The notes beneath the pieces are model-generated. The model was not told the origin of the DNA. It did not search any database and worked only from the letters and a program-made list of their open reading frames with translations. Below are positions 7,515 to 15,661 of a stretch of 35,919 nt of DNA, one piece after another. The DNA is from Azoarcus sp. Its GTDB lineage: Bacteria; Pseudomonadota; Gammaproteobacteria; Burkholderiales; Rhodocyclaceae. Positions within the stretch are counted from its first letter, which is position 1. Each line of letters begins with the position of its first letter. A program made the position numbers and the translations under genes. The DNA lies in assembly GCA_031274995.1 (NCBI GenBank), contig JAISPJ010000036.1:1-35919 (forward strand), given 5' to 3'.

Positions 7515-7985
7515 TTACTCACGATGATAGGGATGGTGGCGTGTGATGCTCCATGCCCGGTAGAGGGCTTCGGCGAGCAATGGCCGTACCAGCGCGTGTG
7601 GCAGGGTGAGGCTGGAGAGTCGGATGGATTCATGCGCACATGCCTTGAAAGCCGGAGCAAGTCCATCCGGGCCGCCGATGATGAACGCGATATCTTCGCC
7701 GCCGCTACGCCATTTTTCCAGGCGGCGCGCAAGCGCCGCACTGGTCAAATCGACACCATGTTCATCGAGAATCACCCTGCGGCAACGCGCCGGCAGGACC
7801 GCTTCGATGCGAGCCGCTTCGGCTTCCATCGCTGCTGGTAGATTTTTCCCAAAATTACGTGCTTCAGTCTTGACCTCGATCAATTCAAGTGACATTTCAC
7901 GTGGCATACGGCGGGCAAAGTCGTCGAAACCGGCCTGTGTCCAGCCAGGCAGCCGATGGCCGACGGCGACGACAAGAAGCCTCAC
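7515..7985 (-). CDS. rlmH: 23S rRNA (pseudouridine-1915-N3)-methyltransferase
   Basis: 156 aa, the full length of the RlmH SPOUT methyltransferase. It uses SAM to methylate pseudouridine 1915 in helix 69 of 23S rRNA on assembled 70S ribosomes. The SAM-binding knot is visible as FIIGGPDGL (about residues 100-108) and the C-terminal [20 protein letters not shown], ending in the family-typical HPYHRE. The start is GTG at 7985, only 3 nt after the rsfS stop codon, which suggests translational coupling. Confidence 0.96.
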   Translation of the reverse strand: MRLLVVAVGHRLPGWTQAGFDDFARRMPREMSLELIEVKTEARNFGKNLPAAMEAEAARIEAVLPARCRRVILDEHGVDLTSAALARRLEKWRSGGEDIAFIIGGPDGLAPAFKACAHESIRLSSLTLPHALVRPLLAEALYRAWSITRHHPYHRE

Positions 7986-7988
7986 GAT

Positions 7989-8354
7989 TTATGTTCCTGC
8001 TGTGTTTCCGGCTGTGACGGCGCGGCGGGGAAGGGTGGCCGTCCAGAGTTCTTCAAGCCGGTAATGGGCGCGGATGGCCGGCTGCATGACGTGAACCACG
8101 ATTTCGCCCAGGTCTACCAGCACCCATTCACCGTTTTCTTCGCCTTCGATGCCGAGCGCCCTGATTCCTTCTGCGCGCGCGCGATCCAGGACATTGTGCG
8201 CAAGTGCCCGTGTCTGGCGGCCAGAATCACCGCTGGCAACGATGATGCGTTCAAACTGTGAAGTGAGGAGGGAAGTGTCGATGACTTCAATGTCACGCGC
8301 CTTGACATCTTCAAGGGCGCTGATGATGATCTGTTCCAGGTCGGATGTATTCAT
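7989..8354 (-). CDS. rsfS: Ribosomal silencing factor RsfS
   Basis: A 121-aa RsfS/Iojap/YbeB family protein. It binds ribosomal protein L14 (uL14) on the 50S subunit and blocks subunit joining under starvation. The core DIEVIDTSLLTSQFERIIVASGDSGRQTRALAHNV and the GEENGEWVLVDLGEIVVHVM segment are diagnostic. I start at ATG 8354. A TTG six codons upstream is open, but family members begin with this Met; a GGAAGA directly abuts the ATG. The usual upstream partner nadD is not here: the DUF58 gene ends 63 bp upstream. Confidence 0.93.
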   Translation of the reverse strand: MNTSDLEQIIISALEDVKARDIEVIDTSLLTSQFERIIVASGDSGRQTRALAHNVLDRARAEGIRALGIEGEENGEWVLVDLGEIVVHVMQPAIRAHYRLEELWTATLPRRAVTAGNTAGT

Positions 8355-8416
8355 TCTTCCGTTACGTTGCAAGTGAAAAGGGTTGGGGTTGAGTTGCGTG
8401 ACCGATATTTGTATAT

Positions 8417-8422
8417 ATTATA
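8417..8422 (-). promoter_or_regulatory. Candidate -10 element for rsfS-rlmH-maf-rng
   Basis: A perfect TATAAT on the minus strand (8422 to 8417) lies inside an AT-rich patch overlapping the DUF58 stop codon. It would give a leader of about 55 nt before rsfS. The matching -35 is poor (GGATTT-like at 17 bp), so the element may be weak or need an activator. Read-through from the DUF58 operon is an alternative. Confidence 0.33.
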
Positions 8423-9725
8423 AAATTCCGCTGCTTTTGAAATCCAGATAGCGGTTGACCAGCGCGATCGGCAGCGCAGCCGGGGTAACATCAAGCATGT
8501 GTGCGCCGCTGCGTTTCAGGCGTTCGATTGTTGCTTTTCGGGTACTGATGTATTGCAGCGCGGCGGCGGCTTCGAGGGCCGTTTCAAATGTATTGCGCGG
8601 CTGTTCGATCAAGTATTGCACGGCCGTTTCGCGCAGACTGGCCAGCAATACCAGATGGCGGCGCCGCAGCACTTTGATGGCATCGCGCAGTTCTTCATCG
8701 TCTTCGTCGCGCAGATTGGTCAGAATCAGCACAAGCGAGCGTTTGTGCACGGTTTGTGCGATGCGCGTTGCCGCGCTGCGGTAGTCGGGTGAGTTGCTGC
8801 CCGGTTCCAGGTCGAAAAGCTGTTCCATCAGGTGGTTCAATGCGGTATGGCCTTTGCGCGCGGGGATCAGGCGGGTATCGTGGCCGAAACTCATGCAGCC
8901 GACGGCATCGCCCTGGCGCAAGGCGACGTGGGCGAGCAACAACAGCGCATTCAATGCTTCATCGAAATGCGAGAGAGAACCTTCTTCCCTGGCGCGCATG
9001 CGGTTGCCGCAATCGAGCAGGAACATGATCTGTTGGTCGCGTTCGTCCTGGTATTCGCGGGAAATCAGTTTATTGATGCGGGCGGTGGCTTTCCAGTCGA
9101 TCTGGCGTGGCGTGTCGCCTTCGCGGTATTCGCGCAATTGGAGGAAAGACAGCCCTTCGCCACGTCGGCGGCGCAGGCGCACGCCGATCTGGCTCAGGCG
9201 GTTGTCGGTGGCGAGCAGGGCATATTTTGCCACGGCGGCAAAATTGGGATAGACGCGCGCCCGATGCGGCGCATCGACGAATGCGCGGCGGCGCAAAAGA
9301 CCGAACGTGGAATCGACCAGTGCTTCGATACCGGCGAAAGAATGCTCGCCGCGTGCCGTGAAACGCAGGCGATAAGACATGCGGGCGCGGGTTTGCGGCG
9401 CGAGGGTAAAGGTGAGTGGCAAACCCTCCATATCGCAGGCCGACGGGTAATGGTCGAAAACACGGACGATACTCTTTTGCGGCAGCGGGTTGTCGATTTC
9501 GAGCGATATTTCGCGCCAGACACCGACTGGCAGGGAATGAGCCGCCACGCGGACAATGCGGGGCGGCGCTTGCCCCCACGCTTGCCAGCCGTCCATCGCC
9601 ACGAAAAACAGGAGCGCAGCGCCTCCGGCTGCCCAAAACACGGTCAATGCTGGCCACAGAGAGGCAAACACGGCCCAGACCAGCCATCCGGCAAGAAACC
9701 AGAACAGGCGTGGAGTGGGTCTCAT
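8418..9725 (-). CDS. DUF58 domain protein (vWA-like), membrane-anchored
   Basis: A 435-aa protein. Two hydrophobic helices lie near the N-terminus (about 7-45), followed by a beta-rich extracytoplasmic-type segment. The DUF58 signature GEGLSFLQLREYREGDTPRQIDWKATAR (about 190-217) precedes a vWA-like fold (IMFLLDCGNRMRA). The MIDAS-equivalent motif is DCGNRM, not DxSxS; DUF58 proteins commonly have a DxGRxM-type version, so metal binding is doubtful. DUF58 proteins are regular partners of MoxR AAA+ ATPases. The gene overlaps moxR by 4 nt (ATGA) and is last in the seven-gene operon. The biochemical role of this family is not established. Confidence 0.9.
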   Translation of the reverse strand: MRPTPRLFWFLAGWLVWAVFASLWPALTVFWAAGGAALLFFVAMDGWQAWGQAPPRIVRVAAHSLPVGVWREISLEIDNPLPQKSIVRVFDHYPSACDMEGLPLTFTLAPQTRARMSYRLRFTARGEHSFAGIEALVDSTFGLLRRRAFVDAPHRARVYPNFAAVAKYALLATDNRLSQIGVRLRRRRGEGLSFLQLREYREGDTPRQIDWKATARINKLISREYQDERDQQIMFLLDCGNRMRAREEGSLSHFDEALNALLLLAHVALRQGDAVGCMSFGHDTRLIPARKGHTALNHLMEQLFDLEPGSNSPDYRSAATRIAQTVHKRSLVLILTNLRDEDDEELRDAIKVLRRRHLVLLASLRETAVQYLIEQPRNTFETALEAAAALQYISTRKATIERLKRSGAHMLDVTPAALPIALVNRYLDFKSSGIL

Positions 9726-10750
9726 TGGCGCGGCACTTCGACGTGTTCGAGCAGGGCGCCGAGCAACTGGTCGGCTGTGCGGCCTTCCATTTCAAAATCC
9801 GGCGTCAGGATGACACGGTGGCGCAATGCGGGCAGTGTGACGGTTTTGATATCGTCCGGGGTGACAAAATCGCGTTCGGCCAGCACGGCAGCCGCCCGGG
9901 CGGCGCGGATCAGCGCAATCGAGCCACGCGGCCCCGCACCGATCGACAAGCCCGGCCAGTCGCGCGTGGCCCGCACAATACGCGCGGCATAGTCGATGAT
10001 ACGTGCATCAACGGTAATTTGTGCCGTGATCTGCTGGATCGATGCAATTATCTGTGGCGAGACAATGGGTTGCACGGCGGCGACATTGAGGGTATCGCCA
10101 ACCTGGTTGCGGGTGACCGATTCGACCATGCGCCGCTCTTCGTCGAACGTCGGATAGTCGATGAGCACCTTGAACAGAAAGCGGTCGAGTTGTGCTTCCG
10201 GCAGCGGATAAGTGCCTTCTTGTTCGATCGGGTTCTGTGTCGCCATGACCATGAACGGGCGCGGCAGGGCGTGCGCTTCGCCTTCGATGGTGACTTGTTG
10301 TTCCTGCATGACTTCAAGCAGTGCGGCCTGGGTTTTGGCTGGCGCCCGGTTGATTTCATCGGCGAGCAACAGGTGAGCAAACACTGGCCCTCGGCGAATG
10401 CTGAATTCCTGCGCCTTGAGATCGTAAAGCGCATGGCCGGTGACATCCGATGGCATCAGGTCGGGCGTAAACTGGATACGCGAAAAGCTGCCGTTGAAAG
10501 TCTGCGCCGTCGCGCGAAAAAGCAAGGTTTTCCCCAGACCCGGAACCCCTTCAATCAGCACATGCCCGCCAGCAAACAGGGCAATCAGCGTATGGTGCAG
10601 CGCCCTCGTCTGTCCGATCAGGGCACGCCCGATCTCTTCCTTCATGCGTGAGGCGAAAAGAAAGGTTCTTTCCAGATCTTTTTGCGTGGTGGCCGTGGAA
10701 ATGTTCGAAGATTCCGAGGCAGGCAGATCTTGGGCGGAGGTATCGTTCAT
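9722..10750 (-). CDS. MoxR family AAA+ ATPase
   Basis: A 342-aa MoxR-type ATPase. Walker A is GVPGLGKT (residues 68-75) and Walker B is LLLADEINRAPAKTQ (Asp131-Glu132). The sensor-1 region is MVMATQNPIEQEGTYPLPEAQLDRF, and an arginine-rich C-terminal lid domain follows. MoxR proteins are chaperone-like remodellers that act on vWA-domain partners; the partner here is most likely the overlapping DUF58 product. The start and stop codons overlap both neighbours by 4 nt. About 25 polar residues precede the AAA domain. Substrate unknown. Confidence 0.94.
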   Translation of the reverse strand: MNDTSAQDLPASESSNISTATTQKDLERTFLFASRMKEEIGRALIGQTRALHHTLIALFAGGHVLIEGVPGLGKTLLFRATAQTFNGSFSRIQFTPDLMPSDVTGHALYDLKAQEFSIRRGPVFAHLLLADEINRAPAKTQAALLEVMQEQQVTIEGEAHALPRPFMVMATQNPIEQEGTYPLPEAQLDRFLFKVLIDYPTFDEERRMVESVTRNQVGDTLNVAAVQPIVSPQIIASIQQITAQITVDARIIDYAARIVRATRDWPGLSIGAGPRGSIALIRAARAAAVLAERDFVTPDDIKTVTLPALRHRVILTPDFEMEGRTADQLLGALLEHVEVPRQ

Positions 10751-12144
10751 AATTTGTTCCGAAGAATGTCCAAAAGATGCGAATTGGAGGCGAATTGTTT
10801 TTTGTCGCGGGAACGGCTGATGTCGAGCAGGTGTTCGACGGCCTGTCCGGTCAGGGCGGAAAGTTGCGGAATTCCGGTCTCATGCGCAAAAAGGACGATC
10901 TGCCGATTCAACTCCTGCGCCGATAAACGGCTCCACTGCGGATAGCGCAAGTAAGCCCGATTATAAAAATCGTCGCAAAGCGTCTGGTAAAGCGCCTGCC
11001 CCTGCTTGCCACGCCACAGGTAACGCGCGCTCGCAGCCACATGTTCGGCGATGCTGCGGCGATCTGCGGAGCGGGCCGGCAGCAAGGGGCCAAAACGCCG
11101 CGAAATCATCCACAGCCAGGTGACCAGCAGCAGGGCGGCGGCAAGGAGGACCCTCCAGGCATGATCTACGAACCAGCGCCAGAGCGCGGGCACGTCACTG
11201 CCGTAAACGAACCAGATGTCCTGGCCTTTCGCCAATGAAACCAGATAGACGAAAAGAGCGGCATGATCGTCCTTGCCGATGATGTTGTTGTTGATGAAAT
11301 CAAGGTTGGCAAGAACCGTGATGCGCCCCCTGCCCAGCACATAGCTGAGGCCGAGGTCGCCTTTGTTCCCGTTGTTTTTGCTGTCTGCGGCCGGTTCCGA
11401 AATTCGCCAGTCGCTACCTTCTTCAAGGTCGTCAAGCCGCAGTCGCGGATTGAACCAAGCTTTCAAATGTGTGCCTTCGGGCAGTTCGATTGTTTGAGGT
11501 TCTGTCCATTTCGGCAGGCCAAATTTCCGCAGCAACTCCAGGAACGCCTCAGTTGAATCCTCTTTGTCGGAGGAATTCTCTTCAATTGCCTCGTCTGAAT
11601 CATCTTCGTCGGAAACATCTTCGTTTTTTACCTTGCCCGGCTCCTCTTTGCCGGAAGATTTCCCGTTTTTTTGCTGTTGCTCTTTGTCATCTGCCGCAGG
11701 CGAAAACTTGACGGAGATATCCAATAAATCCAGCAATGGATCCCGGAAATCCTGGAAAGCGTTTTTTTCCCTGTTTTTTTTGCGCTCCCAGCGCATATTT
11801 TTGTCACGGTCTTGTGAATACTGCGGAGAAATGATCAAGTGCCCCCCCGTTGTTTTCACCCAATCCAGCAATGCGTCGTTTTGTTCCTTCGAGAGTAGGT
11901 GGCGCGGCGCGGTAAACACCAGCGTGGCGGCGGATCGGGGTGGTTTGCTGTAGGCGGGAACATAGTGCGCGACAGCGCCATGATGCTCAGCCAGCCGACC
12001 GGCGGCGAGCAGCGGATTACGTGCGGCGATTCCCTGAAAATCAGTGGTGATTTCCCGCTCGACGTATTCGACCCGGCTGTAAATCCACAAGCAAAATGCC
12101 AATAGAAGCAGTGAGCCGATGAGTTTCCAGATAGAAATTCTCAT
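10747..12144 (-). CDS. DUF4350 domain membrane protein with acidic insert
   Basis: 465 aa. An N-terminal membrane anchor (about 7-22) is followed by a DUF4350-type domain (NPLLAAGRLAEHHG, LVFTAPRHLLSKEQNDALLDWVKTTGGHLIISP) that resembles a Rossmann-like, GATase-related fold. A second membrane helix at about 330-348 leads to a cytoplasmic helical C-terminus (SIAEHVAASARYLWRGKQGQALYQTL). Residues about 151-199 are a Lys/Glu/Asp/Ser-rich low-complexity insert of lower GC. Two homopolymer runs (7 and 8 T on the plus strand at 11762-11781) lie just upstream of the insert. The gene overlaps moxR and the DUF4129 gene by 4 nt each. DUF4350 proteins recur beside MoxR/DUF58/DUF4129 genes; function unknown. 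Confidence 0.82.
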   Translation of the reverse strand: MRISIWKLIGSLLLLAFCLWIYSRVEYVEREITTDFQGIAARNPLLAAGRLAEHHGAVAHYVPAYSKPPRSAATLVFTAPRHLLSKEQNDALLDWVKTTGGHLIISPQYSQDRDKNMRWERKKNREKNAFQDFRDPLLDLLDISVKFSPAADDKEQQQKNGKSSGKEEPGKVKNEDVSDEDDSDEAIEENSSDKEDSTEAFLELLRKFGLPKWTEPQTIELPEGTHLKAWFNPRLRLDDLEEGSDWRISEPAADSKNNGNKGDLGLSYVLGRGRITVLANLDFINNNIIGKDDHAALFVYLVSLAKGQDIWFVYGSDVPALWRWFVDHAWRVLLAAALLLVTWLWMISRRFGPLLPARSADRRSIAEHVAASARYLWRGKQGQALYQTLCDDFYNRAYLRYPQWSRLSAQELNRQIVLFAHETGIPQLSALTGQAVEHLLDISRSRDKKQFASNSHLLDILRNKL

Positions 12145-12953
12145 AAGACTACTTCCCCGGTCTGCTGAAGATGTCTGAATTCTGCCAGCAGGCCGATGAT
12201 GTCAGCAGGCGGGCGGTGCGCATAGGCCAGACGGAGCCATGCGCACGCGATATTGCCGAAACTGTCTTTGAAAGAAGGCAAGACGTTGCTGACGAGCAGG
12301 CGTATCTCTTCTTCCGTGGCGCCTTGCGGCGGCTCGACACGATGGCGCTCCGCCAACAATTCAATCGTCCCGCGATAGAGCAGGCTCAGAGCCTCGTCTT
12401 TTTTACCTTCGTTCCAGCAGTGTTCGGCCGCCGTGGCGATGTCTTCCGGCAGCGCCACGGCAATTTCAAGGGCGTTGTCGCTCTGACGGGCCAGAGGAAG
12501 TAATGGGTTGGCACGCAAGCGCCGCCAACTGAAAAAAGGCAACCAATGTTTTGAATAAACCACCAACAGCGCGATCAACCCGAATACCAGCAACCACAAA
12601 ACAATTTGTCCGGTCTGTGCGAAAAATTGACCCAAATCGGACGATTGGGAAGAAGCTTCCGAATTGCCGGAGAGGTATTTAGAGAGGCGTTTAAAAAACC
12701 ATTCAAGAAAAGCGTCGTTTTTGAACTGTGGCACTTTGATGGTTCGAGTTCGGTCGAATTCGGGTTCAGCAAGAACAGCATCGATTGTTTTTCGTGCTTG
12801 GGCAACATAGGCCGGACTGGCTTGACCGGAAACCGATGCCGGATCATTGGGCGCGGGAGGCGCATCGACCGCTTGCGCGGATGCCGGTCCGGATAGAAAC
12901 AGGCCAAACAGCAGGCAGAGCCATTGAAGGAGGAATGAGCTAAACGGCTTCAT
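12141..12953 (-). CDS. DUF4129 domain membrane protein
   Basis: 270 aa. A cleavable or anchoring signal (about 8-27), a periplasmic segment (DRTRTIKVPQFKNDAFLEWFFKRLSKYL), one transmembrane helix at about 112-132 (TGQIVLWLLVFGLIALLVV), and a cytoplasmic DUF4129 domain. That domain carries the characteristic HCWNEGKKDEALSLLYRGTIELL and the acidic GATEEEIRLL. DUF4129 is often fused to transglutaminase proteins; here it is a stand-alone gene and no transglutaminase lies in the operon. It overlaps both neighbours by 4 nt. Confidence 0.85.
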   Translation of the reverse strand: MKPFSSFLLQWLCLLFGLFLSGPASAQAVDAPPAPNDPASVSGQASPAYVAQARKTIDAVLAEPEFDRTRTIKVPQFKNDAFLEWFFKRLSKYLSGNSEASSQSSDLGQFFAQTGQIVLWLLVFGLIALLVVYSKHWLPFFSWRRLRANPLLPLARQSDNALEIAVALPEDIATAAEHCWNEGKKDEALSLLYRGTIELLAERHRVEPPQGATEEEIRLLVSNVLPSFKDSFGNIACAWLRLAYAHRPPADIIGLLAEFRHLQQTGEVVL

Positions 12954-13729
12954 GATGAGATCTGCTGTGCTTCGAGGCGGGCGGCCAGTGTACGGAAACC
13001 CAGTTCGATATCCCAGCCTTCGAGTTCGGTGCGCCGGTTGAGGTATAACGTGAACCCGGCCGCGACGTAAAACGGCTCAACGATGCTGATAACGAACAGG
13101 TAAACGAGGCAATAGGCCGCATCAAGCCAGAGAGGCCTTTTATCGGCGGTAAAAAAGTCAAAAAACGTATCCGCGCGAGATGGGGCGAATTCAGGCGGCA
13201 GCATCATGAAAAACAAACCCAGCATGCCGAGAAACAGGACCATTTCAAGGATATCGCACACAAAAAACAGTCTGGTGGCACCATTACCGTATCTTTTCAG
13301 TACGCGTAAACGTCGGCGTCGTGCCTGTCCGGCCACGCCTTCGAGTTGCCATATCGGCAACTCGAAGCTGCGGCTTGGCATGAGGCGCCTCCATGTCAAG
13401 GCACGAAACAGGCCGGAATGCCTCACCAGGTGGGGCAGGGTACGCAGAACGTCGCGCCACGTGACCGTTTCGCCAAAAACGGCACGGCTCAGGACATGCA
13501 GGAGCGCTCGGTCGTAAACTGGTTTCAACCACCAGATCAGGAGTGTGCCGTAAGAATTGACGCCAAACAGATACGTCAGCATCATCGCCAGAAAAGCGGG
13601 CGGGAGTACGACGACGCACCAGGCAGCGTACAGATTTCGCCAGTACGTCTGTATCAACGCAAGACCAAGGTCAATGGCCTCCCAGTGCGTGCGTGCGCGG
13701 ATTTCGACGGTCAGGGCGTCAGGTCTCAC
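12950..13729 (-). CDS. Multi-pass membrane protein of the MoxR-DUF58 operon, family not recognised
   Basis: A 259-aa protein with about four hydrophobic stretches: near 37-58 (AAWCVVVLPPAFLAMMLTYLFG), 63-90, 155-182 (VCDILEMVLFLGMLGLFFMMLPP) and 205-235. The middle is basic (QARRRRLRVLKRYGNGATRLFF). I cannot name a domain family. Its only clue is position: it overlaps the SpoIIM-like gene by 11 nt and the DUF4129 gene by 4 nt. It is therefore translated with them and probably belongs to the same membrane complex. The start is GTG at 13729. Confidence 0.8.
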   Translation of the reverse strand: MRPDALTVEIRARTHWEAIDLGLALIQTYWRNLYAAWCVVVLPPAFLAMMLTYLFGVNSYGTLLIWWLKPVYDRALLHVLSRAVFGETVTWRDVLRTLPHLVRHSGLFRALTWRRLMPSRSFELPIWQLEGVAGQARRRRLRVLKRYGNGATRLFFVCDILEMVLFLGMLGLFFMMLPPEFAPSRADTFFDFFTADKRPLWLDAAYCLVYLFVISIVEPFYVAAGFTLYLNRRTELEGWDIELGFRTLAARLEAQQISS

Positions 13730-14747
13730 GCCGCGCCCCCATGAACAGGAAATAAACGGCGACCAGTACCCAAAGCAATCCGCCGACGATGAACTTTCCC
13801 GTTACCGGCAAGTAGGCGCCGGAAGACCAGAAGGCTTCAATGAATGCGGCAATCAGCAGCATGCCCGTGGCGCCATAAACAATCTGCACTGCCGGGCGCG
13901 CGGCATCGATCAGTGCCTCGTTACGCCGCCGCCGTCCTGGCGAAATGAGCGCATGTCCAAGCAACAGCCCGGCCATGCCGCAAAGCACGATGGCGGTCAG
14001 TTCGAAGGCGCCGTGCGCAATGACGAACTGGAAAAAACGTTCAGTCGATCCCTGGTGGATCAGATGTGCTGAAACCGCACCGAACAATAGGCCGTTGAAG
14101 ATTAAAAAGAACAGTGTGCCCAACCCGAACAGGATGCCGGAAGCAAAGCATTGAAAACCGATTGAAATATTATTTTGGATGTAATAGCCGAACATCTTGA
14201 AATTCTCGCTGGCCACCCGCCCGGAACCCGCTTCGACCTCGATCGCGCCTCCGGTGCGGTACATTTCCTCCATGTAGCGCACGTTATCGTCGTCGAGGAG
14301 GCTGTATATCATTTCCGGCTGAAAATAAACCAGCAGGCTCATGACAAGTGCGGGCAGGTAGAGCAGCGCACTGGCGAACCAGAAAAGACGTGCATGTTCA
14401 CGAACCAGCGCGGGAAAATCATGGACGATGAATTGACCGATTTTGTGCAGCAGACGGGAACGCGCACCGTAAAACGCTTGATGCCCGGACAGCGCGAGAC
14501 GGTCGAGACGATCGATCAATGCGGGTGGATAGTGCCTTTCACGCGCCAAGGCAAGATGCAGGCAGGCCCGGCGGTAAAGCGACGGAAAAGCGGCCTGATC
14601 CGTTGATTGCTCCAGTAAAGATTCTGTGCCGGAGCAGTCTTTTTGGAGGTTCAGTTTGCGCGGCCCGCGTCCGGGGCGCGCGGCGATCAGTGCTTCGAGT
14701 TGCCTCCATTCCTGTTCGTGACGGTGGGTAAATTCATTGGGCGTCAT
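13719..14747 (-). CDS. Stage II sporulation protein M-like integral membrane protein
   Basis: A 342-aa SpoIIM superfamily protein. A soluble helical N-terminus (1-95, rich in Arg/His/Glu) precedes about six hydrophobic segments, including FWFASALLYLPALVMSLLVYF, CFASGILFGLGTLFFLIFNGLLFGAVSAHL and the HGAFELTAIVLCGMAGLLLGHAL signature. In Firmicutes SpoIIM helps forespore engulfment. In non-sporulating proteobacteria this relative is regularly linked to RDD and MoxR genes and has no known function. It lies 6 nt after the RDD gene stop codon. Confidence 0.88.
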   Translation of the reverse strand: MTPNEFTHRHEQEWRQLEALIAARPGRGPRKLNLQKDCSGTESLLEQSTDQAAFPSLYRRACLHLALARERHYPPALIDRLDRLALSGHQAFYGARSRLLHKIGQFIVHDFPALVREHARLFWFASALLYLPALVMSLLVYFQPEMIYSLLDDDNVRYMEEMYRTGGAIEVEAGSGRVASENFKMFGYYIQNNISIGFQCFASGILFGLGTLFFLIFNGLLFGAVSAHLIHQGSTERFFQFVIAHGAFELTAIVLCGMAGLLLGHALISPGRRRRNEALIDAARPAVQIVYGATGMLLIAAFIEAFWSSGAYLPVTGKFIVGGLLWVLVAVYFLFMGARRET

Positions 14748-14753
14748 GAAGGC

Positions 14754-15464
14754 TCAACGCTCTCCGACGATATGCCGCGCATAACCGATCAGGGAATCCA
14801 CGTCGGCACGGAGCGCGGCACGGGAATGTCGGCGATTGTCCTGACCGCTTTCAGAGTCAAGTATCTGTGCCAGTTCTTGCGCACGGTCCGGCGTCATCCG
14901 GGGAACTCTGGCGGCAAAAGCAACGATCAACTGTTGCTCGGACGAAGAAAGCCAGACCGGCGGCGGCGATGCGCGGCCCGGCGGGAGTTTTTGTGGCAGG
15001 CCGGGTTTATCACGATGGACGACGATGGTTTTCGCCACGATATCGCCCAACCGTTTGAAATCGCGGTTCAGGAACATCGAGCACAATCCGAAGGCGTAGA
15101 GCAGCGGTAAAAAATCGACAAAACGCAGCAGATTGCGCGCCACAGAAGCCGACCAACCGACCGGCACGCCATCATCCTGCAAGACGGCCAGCCCCAGCAT
15201 TTTTTTACCGGGTGTCGCCCCTTGTGCATAAACCTCGAACAAGACCGGATAAAACCATGTGAGGAGAAAAGCGCCGATCATCTGGATGCCGAAACCGAAA
15301 CTGTCTAATGCAATCAAAAACCCGGATGCTGCCAACAAGACAGAGTATGGGATGAAAAAATCAAACAACCAGGCCAGTGCGCGCGGCACTGGCCCGGCCA
15401 GACGAAGGCGGATGCTCACCCCTTCCGGTGTTTCAATGGTTCGGACGGTATCGAGTAAAGGCAT
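14754..15464 (-). CDS. RDD family membrane protein
   Basis: A 236-aa protein with the RDD family signature: RALAWLFDFFIPYSVLL near 29-45 (Arg and Asp of the first conserved motif) and TPGKKMLGLAVLQDDG near 84-99. Three hydrophobic segments cover about 35-55, 60-80 and 112-130, and a soluble C-terminus follows. Some RDD proteins act in ion or solute transport; the role here is unknown. It is the first gene of the seven-gene operon. The N-terminus MPLLDTVRTIETPEGVSIRL matches the family start, so ATG 15464 is well supported even though it has no ribosome-binding site and lies 4 bp from a -10 box. Confidence 0.9.
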   Translation of the reverse strand: MPLLDTVRTIETPEGVSIRLRLAGPVPRALAWLFDFFIPYSVLLAASGFLIALDSFGFGIQMIGAFLLTWFYPVLFEVYAQGATPGKKMLGLAVLQDDGVPVGWSASVARNLLRFVDFLPLLYAFGLCSMFLNRDFKRLGDIVAKTIVVHRDKPGLPQKLPPGRASPPPVWLSSSEQQLIVAFAARVPRMTPDRAQELAQILDSESGQDNRRHSRAALRADVDSLIGYARHIVGER

Positions 15465-15468
15465 GAAA

Positions 15469-15496
15469 ATTATATGGTATTATTCTATGATGACAA
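15469..15496 (-). promoter_or_regulatory. Near-consensus promoter of the RDD-SpoIIM-MoxR-DUF58 operon, apparently leaderless
   Basis: On the minus strand TTGTCA (15496-15491, 5 of 6), a 16-bp spacer (15475-15490) and TATAAT (15474-15469, 6 of 6) point left. The RDD start codon begins only 4 bp after the -10 box, so transcription should start at or next to the ATG. An 8-bp palindrome ACAATTGT (15493-15500) overlaps the -35 and could be an operator core. Confidence 0.55.
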
Positions 15497-15661
15497 TTGT
15501 GTCGGCAGTTTCATCGTGCGGACATTTACGCGATTTATGGAAAGACAGGGAAAGACAGCAGGATATTGCCGCGTGTTAAAACGGCCATCCATTGCAACGT
15601 CTTTAAAGAATCCATAGTTTCAAAATTCTTCCGCATTACGATAAATTCGCCACGTGGAGAA

